From positions 138,657 through 202,656 of the forward strand of contig NW_020170401.1 of NCBI RefSeq assembly GCF_000524195.1: a stretch of DNA of 64,000 bases. Reading direction: 5' to 3'. Positions 11,036 to 21,437 of this stretch are shown one piece after another. Position 1 is the first letter of the stretch. Every line of letters begins with the position of its first letter. Origin of the DNA: Echinococcus granulosus. Taxonomy: Eukaryota > Platyhelminthes > Cestoda > Cyclophyllidea > Taeniidae. The notes beneath the pieces were generated by a model. It was not told where the DNA came from. It saw only the letters and a list, made by a program, of their open reading frames with translations, and searched no databases. The position numbers were made by a program, and so were the translations under genes.

Positions 11036-14000
11036 TTACGTCATAAGAAAAGTGGCGAATGCAAGAGGCAGCTTAAAATAACGGCTCGGTTTCCAAAATC
11101 TTCCACATGCCTTCCAAGATAAGTGTTTTATAGCTGCCATTTTAAGGTAAATCAAAATCACCTGTTGATGCGAGTGCTTATGTTCGTTGTTGCCATTGGG
11201 GGAGAAATCGTCGGCAGCAACATCGGCGGAGGCGACGTGGACATCTGTTGACGGGTAGGCGGAGTCGGTAGGATTGTGTGGTGGCGTCCTCGGTGCTGAT
11301 ATAGCCACGAATTCAGCGCTCGAAGAATCTGTTTTTAGGCACGAATGAGGAAGTGGATCTCTCATTTATTCATCCATTTGAAATATACATAAATTGACGA
11401 GTGGTGATTTAAAATTTACTTCAGCGGAAGATTAGTAAACTTTGATGAAGTGTTAGGTTTCCGGTTTTTACATGTCGTATTAGGTTTAAGCCGATATTGC
11501 GCTGAAATTTCACGCAGAATTTTTGCTCGTGGGAGGATGGACTAAAGCCAGGGGTTCAGAAACACGCTTTAAATAACCATTCTGGGAAGATGCTTGCCAA
11601 CTCAAAGATAAGTAAAAATTCGTATACGAGTTGTGTGGCACAAACAGTGGAAGGAGCTCGCAAAACCGCTTGGCAGGAATGCTTAAGGAATTTTTGACGT
11701 AGTGATTTGAGACAATTTAAAGCCGAGAGACCAAAACCGAGTTGAATGATGTGGTAGAAGTGGATACCTCCACCGAAAGCTACCCGAAAATTCGCCTCTG
11801 TGTGTCAATGTGGCTACCATTCAAAGTGCTGGTTCAATGGAACCAGTTCCTCCAGGTCAAAAGACAGATTGGTTCTGACTTATGAATTGCATGAGTGAGA
11901 ACCGAAAGAGGGATTGCTGTCTCAATGCTTGGTGTTAATCACTTAATTGACCTAATGACATGCAATGTATTTATGAGACAAAAACTATTTTTTTCCCTCA
12001 TTCGCCAGATGGATTGGCTGAAATAAAATCCAAGATCCAAGCCTGGTAGTACCATCGACTGCCTTTCCATTAAGGTGACACAAATACATCCTCGGCACTT
12101 TAAACTTAAACCTCAATCCCACGCACTGCCGCTCGAAAAATCGTATAATGTCAGCAAGACAAAAGTAAGCATGCTCTAATATTTACTTCTAATGATGGAG
12201 TAAATCACATCGTAAATTAATTCTTGAGTATTTTAATGACCTACCAAGCTTTTCCAAGATGTTATAGCAGAAGATAAACGTTGCCAGCTGATCCCAGCCC
12301 TCTTGCAGCAGTTGAAAGTCCAGCATTCTCGACGGCCGCGCTTCTGATTTCAGTACCCCCATCTCCTGCCGTTTTAAGAGCCCCTCCTCAGTAGTCTCCT
12401 GAACAGCAAACACAGGACTGGCCAATTTGTCCACCTCCTTCACAGCCATTGCCTCCATCGAATTGACAGAATTTTGAGACTTTTTCGAAGTCGACGGCTG
12501 TGGTGAAGAGATATAGCCCGTATCACAGCAGGCGCTGTCTGACTTGCGTAGAAGTAGACTGCTAAATGACACCTTCTTGGACAATTTTACTGTACTGGGT
12601 GTCCGTGTGAGCAAGGAGTTTTGAGTCTTCAGTAAACGCCTCAACGGAGTTATGCTTGTCGGCACCATGAAGATAGGGGGATCAACACGTCTCGTGGACT
12701 CACAAACATCATCAAGGGAGGTGTGGAGTTGCATCTCTTTGGGAGTTTTGAAGCTATCAGGAGATTGCTTAGGTTGCACACTTCCCACTACCTTTTCAGG
12801 GGATCTAATGGTGGTAGAGTTATATGCATTCGGCTCAGGCAAATTGGTCGGTTTGAGGCACGTAGTGTGGTCGTAGGACTCGTCCATATCTACGGGGAAA
12901 ATGGGTGAGATGGTGTAGTCCAGCTGACGGTAGTGAATGAAACCGGAGCGCTCTTCTTCAGTCGCCTCTACGGAGGCGAGAAAGGAACAGAGCTCCTCTT
13001 CCACCATCTTATCTGTCTCGGGACTAATCCGATCGTCAGCATCCTGCTCCCATTTGGCCTTCTTTGGTGCGACTTCGGAGGGTGTTTGAATGAGAGAAGA
13101 TGGAGGCAAGGATGGAGGATCACCGGCAAATGGTGTTTCAGGAGGCATCTGAGTGTGTGGAGTGCTGATCGCGGAGATATTAAGAGCTGGAGTAGATGGA
13201 AGGTTGGCGGTATTCGGAATGGGACTGATGTCTGCTAACTGCTTACCCGACTTGCCTTCTGGTACCTCGATTAGACAAATTAGAACGGTTTGTATTCATT
13301 ACATCATTTAGTATAAAATTCCTGACACCTAGCAAAGCAGGATATTCTGACTGTCCTTTAATCTTACTAAGCTTCCAAATTTTATTTTACATCTGTCCAC
13401 ATATGACATATCAAGTAAGAGGGGATCCATGCGCTTTCATATAAGAGCCTCGCCATGGGACTGATAAAGCAAAACATTCGGCTATCATCGGGTCTGTTGC
13501 CCATAGAAAGCAGTTCTGACAGGCAACCTGAACATCGACTGCAGGTGAGTCAGTTGAGAGGTAGATCAAACCAATGAATGAAGTGGACAGGGCGGATAAG
13601 TTGTAGTAAAAAGGTCAGGTTTATTCATCTCCTACCATCTGTAGTACAGTAATCAGATTAAGCCAACTGCAATTTAATCTGACTCAAGCAAGATTTTATG
13701 ACTACTTACCACCGGTAATGCGGATTGAACCATTTTACGATGTAATTTCCCTTCTCAAACGATCAGCTCAAAATAGCTACCATTAAAGTAAAAAGAATCC
13801 CACGTTAAATGCGGCCAACGCTTTTTTTGTGCGGCAACAAAAGGAACCAAACCTCCGATCCCTAATCGGGAGTCTACCTGTTCAGAGTGCGATTTGGTCG
13901 TCTTGAAAAAGGTACGAATATTTGCCTGCTTTAGGCTGCTGCACACTCCTTTTGGTGTTGAGAACAATGGCGCAGACGGTTTCGCCTGTTTTGATCTGCA

Positions 14001-17000
14001 AGTTTTTGGACTACAAGAAAAAGGTTGGCTTTTTGGCAAGGTTTTTTTCATTTTTAGGACCAGTCATCCGAAACTACTCACGTTTCCTTTTTACGCTCCT
14101 TCTTCAAATTCACCGAAGCTGGAGAGCTTGGAATGTAGGGACTAACAGTTACTGGAAGAGCCTGGCTTATATTGGCAAGAGTAGTAGTAAGTCCTCGATC
14201 CGTGCCTCCGGTGCAGGGCTCGAGCCAGGGAATGGGAAAATTGATATTCAAGTCGATGCCCACTTAAACAAATCAGAAGCAGAGAGTGAAGGGAGGTGAT
14301 TGAGGAATCGAGAGGGGTGCATTTTGAGGACTTACAAAAGTTGAAGCTAATTAGACTGGTGAAGAGGAGCCTAACCTCTGACTCGTGGTGAACCACAACG
14401 CGATGCGACCACTGACCCGATGACTCAATCAACGTTGTTCTATACTCGTGTAAAAGAATTCTTAGTTAATTTTTATAAAAAAAACACCGATGCATAAGTG
14501 TCAAGTATGAGGTTGTTTCCAAAGGTAATGAGCATCACCAAATTTAAGGGACTGACAGCTTGGGTGGGAGTGAGGAAAACTTACGAAAGCACAGTCTTGA
14601 AGATGACGCGATTTTTGTCGTCTCCAACTATGAGAGCGACCTGATCAAACTTGCAGGCTCGTATAAGACGAACTGTGAACTCAAACTCCACGTAGTCAGG
14701 GGCAGCTGTGGCTACCTTGAAAATAAAATAAGGTGAAACCTTTCTAATCAAGTATGATTACGGTTGGATGGTGGCCTGCCTGAAGACAGAAATTAACACA
14801 CTTAAAATACTTTTCTAAATAATAATTTACCAATTTTTAGGTGAAATTGGCAATAAGGACCTATTTACTTAATGCATTTGTTACCGATGTCACATGCAAC
14901 CTCTCGATTATATTAGATGAGTCTAATGTCACAAATATGCAATTGAATTGGATTTGAAACTACAACACATATGGGTGAAGTTCCTGCCCTAAAAATGATC
15001 TGATTCTTTTTATATTTTGAGTAATAACTGAATTCTGGTCAGGTAATGTGTGTACCAGACGAAAAAAAGGCATAGTCCATGATGGTTGTCTTTCCCAGAG
15101 ACTTGGATAGTTAACAGGGATATGTTTTAATGCACGACCACTACCCCATTTAAAACCAGTTTTGTCTTAGTTATCGGTGATACATAACGGCTCAGGGCAA
15201 ATTGACAGACCTGTTCAGCAGCGAGCTCATATTTGGGGACGCCAACAGCACTCTCGTAGACTCTATCACCAAAAGGCGGTTTTCGATTAAGGATCTGCAG
15301 GAATGAAACATCCAGTCAAAAGGTACTAGTTACAAAGCACAAACTGTAGATGTTGCACGGCAAATACAGTGTTAGGTGTAAAGTAAGCAAAACAGGAGCA
15401 ATAACGCCTCTTCAACCGATTGTGAGATGTAAAGCGACTAACTCAGCATTTAGTCATCATACTGTAGCAAAACATCAGGCAGCCCTATTTTGTACATCGT
15501 GACAGATTTGTCTGATGAGGTTGATCTTCCCCTTGGCCAATCAAAAAGGATTCCCTTTAATCGTAGCCTACCGCATTCGAGTTTCTCTGTAACCCATCCC
15601 CCTCCCTAAGCCAATTTTTCAATCTTCAATCGAGTGTATTTTAACCAAATCCAGAGGAGCCACTCTTTCATCTACTTTTTTACTCGTCATACAATCACAT
15701 TTGAGCAGTCGAAACAGGGAACCCTACTTTGACAAGAGAGTAAAGAAGATTAATTGCTTGCATGCACCCACCCGTTCCAGCATTCTTGGTCCAAGTCTCT
15801 CGATATCTTTGAGTGAGACCACTCCAGCTTCAGCCAGTTGATTGGCGTATTCCTTGCCCACATCGGGCAGTTGACGCAGCGAGGCGAGAGGGGCATCGGC
15901 CCAGACACGATAACTGACCACCTTGGCTAGTTCAATCACATGGGCCATGCAGGCGAAGCCCATGGTTGCTGGCGGAGGAGGATTGTCCGCGTCCAATGTC
16001 CCGGCATCCCAGCTTCCACTTGAAGTGGTTGCCCAGAGGAGGTTGCGGAGGCCTGAATGAGTTGGGTAAGGTGTGCGTCAGACAGCTGGGTATTTTATCG
16101 ACTCACCTGCAGCACAGCGAGTAAATACTTTGAGAGCTTTGCTGCTTTCCTGATGAAGACCCGCTTCGAGCACAACGAAATCATTCAACTCAGCTTGAAG
16201 CAGCGTGACCACTTTCATTTGTGGTGTGGTGATTCGACCTTTTGTTGGGTATCTAAGGCAGTTATGAATGAATACGTTTAACCTTTCCCCTGAGGTACAG
16301 TGTACCAATAGAGAGGGAAATCTTTCGTATATTTTCAACGTGTAACTTGATTTGATATCCAATCATCCAGCATTCTAGCATGTTTGTAGTACTCATTATA
16401 AGAATATTTGTAGATCTCTATAACAAAATATTTTGTGGCCTAATCGGACTTCGAAACATCTAGTGAATAGAGGAGTTGGTTTGTTGTAGNNNNNNNNNNN
16501 NNNNNNNNNNNNNNNNNNNNNNNNNNNNNNNNNNNNNNNNNNNNNNNNNNNNNNNNNNNNNNNNNNNNNNNNNNNNNNNNNNNNNNNNNCACAAAGAGAA
16601 TTCGGCCATTCAATGTGCAAAGAATAGTGAAGAAAAATGGCAAGTTTTAACGGGGAACTGAATGTAAAGGCACAAAGCACGGAATGCAAATGCTTCAAGG
16701 CTTTTCCATTTTACCTCAGTGACTTTACTAGATGTTGCTTTTAGAGAAGTGCTCTTGATAAATACAACTGGAGGGTCAAATACGCTTACTGAAGACTTTC
16801 CCCTTTTTAACCAGATTCGCAAATAAATCTGTACAAAGTTAACCCAACAAGGAAACCAGTGAAACGATCTCCAAATATTAGTGCAAGCGCCATGTTACTC
16901 TGATTAAAAGTTCATCAATTAATCTGCACAGCTACCTCGTTAAGGGTTTTCATCCATCTCGACATAGGAGCATGACAAGTGCGGCATTCAAAAGAGAACG

Positions 17001-19483
17001 AGATTGAATTTGAAGTCAAAATATAGGTTATCACCCTACAATGTCCATACTGAATGTGTATTAGATCTGACTATGGCTTGCTATCATTAGCATGGCACAA
17101 CTTACCTCAATCGCTGAATTCCGGTTGCACGATTAATGCGATTTAATTGACTCTTTTCCTGACTGCGAATGGAAATCTCGTGCATTTCTGCACATCCGGC
17201 AACGTAGTGAATCTGTTTGAAGGGGTAAAAAAGTTGAAACAGGGCTTATAACACCCCACCAGATCAAGGATAGTCTCGGAGCCAGTAAGACAAAGAAAGG
17301 ACTCCATCGTACTGGCGGAGAGGAAGTGTTCACACATTAGCTTTCCGGTCACTAAATGTGTAAAAATAATATGGAAGTAGAATTAAAATAAGCCTACGGC
17401 AAGGCGCAATTGCCTGATTGTCAGCTGACACTTTCAAAGCTCCAATCGACTTCAATTTGTCCAGAGTATCCAAACAGAGTCCTATGAGAAATTTCAAGGA
17501 AAAGAGTGGGCATACTTTTAAGATCCATCGAGGCAGTTGTTTGGAATCTGTTGGAGCCATAGTATAATGGATTCTTTACTAGACGCACAGCCAGATATGT
17601 ACCAGAAATCCACTGATTTACATCTTGCATACTCTGGATTCGACCCAGTGCCACCTCTACATTAAGATGATCTATAAGACAGGTGTGAAGGCTACGGAGA
17701 TAAGTTAAAATGTCACTAACCTGCTTTCAACACTCTCAGCATCCTCCAGCCAATGCTCATAGTACTCCTGTGGTCAGAAGGGTTAGCAGGTAACTAATTG
17801 AGTTCAGACCTTTTTAGCAGAAGTTGTCATTATCACTGCAGTTGCTGAGGTGCTAAACTACAAACAGCAAAAAAAATTAGAAGCGCGGAAGAAAAACCTA
17901 CTTGTGGTCGGCCAGCACGACCGATCATTTGCAGCATTTGCCTAGTTGTGTATTCCTGCGTCGATCCCTCTACATAGAGGGCAGTATTTTTTATAATTAC
18001 TAGGTGGGCTGGCAGGTTGATTCCCATTGACAAGGTGCTTGTGGATACTGCAGAGTGGCGCATATTTAAGAAAAGTACGCAACAAATCTTACCAAGGACT
18101 GGTATACAGCCGTCTACAAAGGCCTCTTCTACCAGTCGGCGATCCACTGGACTAACGCCAGCGTGATGGAATCCAACACCTTTGCTTAAGCACTCTAAGA
18201 AGTGAAAACAGAGTTTAATTTAAAAATAGCAAAGTTAACCACGTTTGCAGTAAGCGGAATAGTATAACTATTTGTATTCCAAGCCCTAAAGAATTAACAA
18301 AGGAATTTCAAAATACCTTCTTGGTATTCGGGCAAAACTAGTGAACAGTAAAAATACTACAAAAACCCACCCTTAAGCAAGCCTCCCGAGATACTGTCGA
18401 CAAGTTCTTGGCGTATATTCGAACACAAAATTCCCCCACGAGCCAGCCACTCTGCCGTGTTTTCAACGGTTTTTCTGGTAATGCTAAACTGTTATTTAGT
18501 CTAAGCTGAAGAGGCCTTATCAACAGCATACGATGAGAGTGGGACGACCCTGGGAGTATGTACGGATAAGCGGTAAAAGTTTCTTAGTGAGAAACTGATC
18601 AAACTGGAAGAGAGAACTTTGTGGAGACTTTCTGTAACCTAATACGATCTTTGTGATTGGCACTGGTCGAAACTGTGATCCAAAGCTAAAACAAAATAAG
18701 CGGATTCATTGTTTTAGTCACGTTTACCTACCTTCTGCATAAACAGGGACGATCTGGGGTAGATAACCATTGTGCGATCTATCGAAACAAAAGTAAGAAT
18801 ACGGCACTTGCATCGGAAATGTTGGGACAGGTGGCTGTTGCGGCAAGGATTCGTGGATGAGAAGCAAAAAAACGCATTATGACAGCTTCTAAGCAGGCTC
18901 CACGAGACTGATCTGCTATCGTATGGATCTGTTTTGGTTTGATGAAAGATAAATTATGAAGCCGATATTAACCTCGTCCACCATTAGAAGTGTAACTCGA
19001 GCTACTAGATCTTTCATTCCCTCCTGAAAACGCAGTAGGCTGTCGATTTTCTCCGGCGTTGCAATGAGAACCGTGTGCTGCATTAGTTCCTCTGTTTCAT
19101 AATGTGGTGAATCAGATGTGAGCTCAAGGCAGGTGTAGCCGAGAGTTTTCAGCTTGTCATGCCACTCAGTCATGCGTTCCGAACACAAGGACTTCAGAGG
19201 AGCCACTACAAATATATTGCCTAAATTTCCAACTTACGGTAAAGTGAAATAGGCCTTGTTTTACCAGTCGCTAACTCAATAGCTGGTAAAAACTTGCAGA
19301 TTGCGAGTTCAAATATAACAGTTTTTCCACTTCCTGTGGGTGCCGAGATTACATAAGAGAAGTCGCTTTGCAATATCTAGCCAAGGTATCGAAAAGAATG
19401 ATAAAATAATACCTCCGTTGCCATTTCGGCTTGCATATCGTTAAGGGATGGGTGATCAATAAAACTTTTCAGATGAGAGGGTG
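11036..19483 (-). CDS. HFM1: ATP-dependent DNA helicase HFM1/MER3 (5' end missing from the model)
   Basis: Exons in transcript order: <19483-19413, 19376-19238, 19205-18973, 18928-18812, 18778-18732, 18685-18532, 18488-18371, 18194-18093, 18047-17902, 17857-17810, 17767-17721, 17691-17516, 17481-17398, 17351-17260, 17212-17106, 16252-16107, 16052-15772, 15294-15211, 14715-14585, 14439-14336, 14262-14082, 14010-13878, 13265-12245, 11328-11162, 11071-11036. All phases agree, about 1320 residues (human about 1435). Ski2-like motifs in order: SAPTGSGKTV (I), LYLAPLKSLCSER (Ia), LLMVDEIH (II), ATATCPN (III), TLIFSITRK (IV), STSTLSMGINLPAHL (V), QMIGRAGRPQ (VI). Winged-helix and Sec63 regions follow, including ILNRKPPFG and LIVGDD. 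HFM1 unwinds recombination intermediates to promote meiotic crossovers (family knowledge). The Ser/Pro-rich tail, with QANIRTFF, is poorly conserved. N-terminal exons above 19483 were not found, and the last two exons are the least certain. Confidence 0.93.
16490..16589. other. Assembly gap (100 N)
   Basis: Exactly 100 N, the usual placeholder for a gap of unknown size. It lies inside the HFM1 intron between exons 17212-17106 and 16252-16107. These exons join in phase (AG then A, giving an Arg before Tyr-Pro) and align to consecutive human residues, so no coding sequence needs to be missing. Confidence 0.95.
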
Positions 19484-21437
19484 CTCCGATGTTAAGGGCA
19501 TTTGTGTTTATTTAACAAATATTTGAAGTTACAATATAGTGAATTAAGAAATAGAGTAGGATCTAATTATAAATTATATGCAAGAGATACGCCGATGCAG
19601 CAACGTCAAGCCCTCCTAAGGACCCAGATTGAGGTATACAAAATACAAATAAGTTGGAGAAGGAAAACAAAATATAGGGAGATGGTGAAATGAAACTCAT
19701 ATAAAGCATAGATAAGCTTTGAGCCTTGGGAATAATAATTCCGACAATTTAGCACATGGCAAATAGCAGTTTGGTACTCAAAGGATATGAATATAGCTGA
19801 GAGGATCACAAGAATTCATCAGCATACGATATTCTGTAGAGAATTTAAAAGATCAATTAATGCGTGCGAATGAACAAACAAATTAATCAAAAGGTTAGCT
19901 GGCAAACCTCCAGCAATTTTGCCCGTACAACTTACAGTAGAGCATAAATTTGAGCAAAAAATTTACAATTTTGTAGATTTTTGGGCTTTTAGGTCGCGTT
20001 AAGTTAGTTGATGCAGAAAAGTGTGTGTTGATAGTGATCAAAAGGGATAAAAGATTAGAAGGCATACAGCTAAGCAGAAGCGCAGGTCATGGCATCAAAA
20101 GCACAGTCAGAATTATGAATTATTCTTCTCTTGAGCGTTTTTCTTAGGGCTCCTCATGAATCCTCTTTCCTTGTGAATAAAGAAAATCCCTGTGTACGTT
20201 GCAATCAATCGGCGGGTATAATAGTGGATTACGTGATGACTTTGCATCTTAGAAAGAATGTTGTTGAATGATGATACCATTTTACGACAGAACGTATTCT
20301 ACAAAGCAAATTGTGCTTAGGGTAAGCTTGTGAACTCGCCGGTACAAGATTCTAAAAGCTGTTTAAGACTGACTTTATGCTGTTCGTCAAAATGTTTGCT
20401 TAAGTGCACAACTAATACCAAGAATATCCTGCTCCATAAATAAAATACAAACGGTATAAAGTCTTTTGCAAACCCTAACAACTTAATTTTACTCTATCAG
20501 CTTAAAAATGAGAATTGGAAGTAAGAGAGACGAATGCAATGCTTATGTTGTTTTAATGTTCTTCACAGGGAGAAGGCCGGCGTACGAGCCGAGCCTCGTG
20601 ACCAAGGCGCTAGTGTCGAGTAACCCGGAGAGTTTACTTGTTCACACGCTCCCAAACTCGTGCATTATCCCCCATCTACTTATTTGAATATACATGTCTA
20701 AGCTGAATCAACCCTGGTGCTCAATGAATGCGAGTACCAGGGAAGAGACCATCTACGAGTCCCACCCTACACGACTTTAGTGCTTTAATCGCAAGACTAT
20801 AACATTTTGGCAACCTACAGAAGTCGTCGTCCCTGTAAAGCGTTACCACAATGCATCTTTCCTAATCGTAATTAGCCGTACCAGTAAGGCAAAATATTGC
20901 CGGCGACGAGAAGATGTGGAAGAGAATTGGCATATTTTAAAGACTGAAGAATATAGAGAAGGTAAATTTTAGGGAAAATAAATGGGCCGGGTCATACCCA
21001 TCTTTAGATTATTAAGCCAGGTCAACAAGGTTGTCACCTATTGAATAAATCCAAAAGTAATTGCTAGCTACTTTGTACATCATGCAAATAAAAAATAACA
21101 CTGGTACAAGTTAAACTCTGTGGTACTTGGTTTTAATGTATTTGCAAATGAGGTCTGCATTTTGATTGAGCAAATTAAAAATATTCCGTTTGATCGTATA
21201 CTGCAATAATATGCATGCAAACAAATATCATAAATAAAATTTAAAAAGGGTTTTGTTCAAATCTAAAATTAACACCTAAAATCCTTGCTAAAGTCGTAAT
21301 GTGCTGTTTGTCTTCAACTGTGTTCCATAGTGTACGCGGTATATACGAAGGCCCTCTTCGTTGTCTTTCTGGCTTTTTTGATCATTTCCTGTCTTTTTCA
21401 CCAAATTTACCAAGTTTGGTACTCTTTGACTACTAAA
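19484..21437. other. Divergent intergenic region between HFM1 and GIGYF
   Basis: HFM1 runs left and GIGYF runs right from here, so this roughly 2 kb must hold both promoters and the missing first exon or exons of HFM1. I see no exon that can be joined with confidence. The in-frame extension of the first HFM1 exon meets a stop at about 19515 with no clear acceptor before it. Most of the region is AT-rich; a GC-richer patch at about 20570-20950 is described separately. Confidence 0.5.
20712..20742. repeat. Perfect 11-bp hairpin within a GC-rich patch
   Basis: CCCTGGTGCTC at 20712-20722 pairs with GAGTACCAGGG at 20732-20742 over all 11 positions (one G-T), leaving a nine-base loop. The surrounding 20570-20950 is richer in G+C than its AT-rich flanks. 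About 80 bases to the right is AACATTTTGGCAACCTACAG, which resembles the junction between a long terminal repeat and a primer-binding site. It may be a fragment of an LTR or miniature LTR element; no second LTR was found. Confidence 0.35.

Noticed and set aside
15500..15540. CTGATGAG core, possible hammerhead ribozyme
   Set aside because: The second conserved core (CGAAA) and the flanking helices are absent.
21330..21437. Upstream in-frame extension of GIGYF with a membrane-like hydrophobic stretch
   Set aside because: It begins at a non-ATG codon and would put a hydrophobic segment before the 4EHP motif. The ATG at 21438 directly precedes the conserved part and fits the family.
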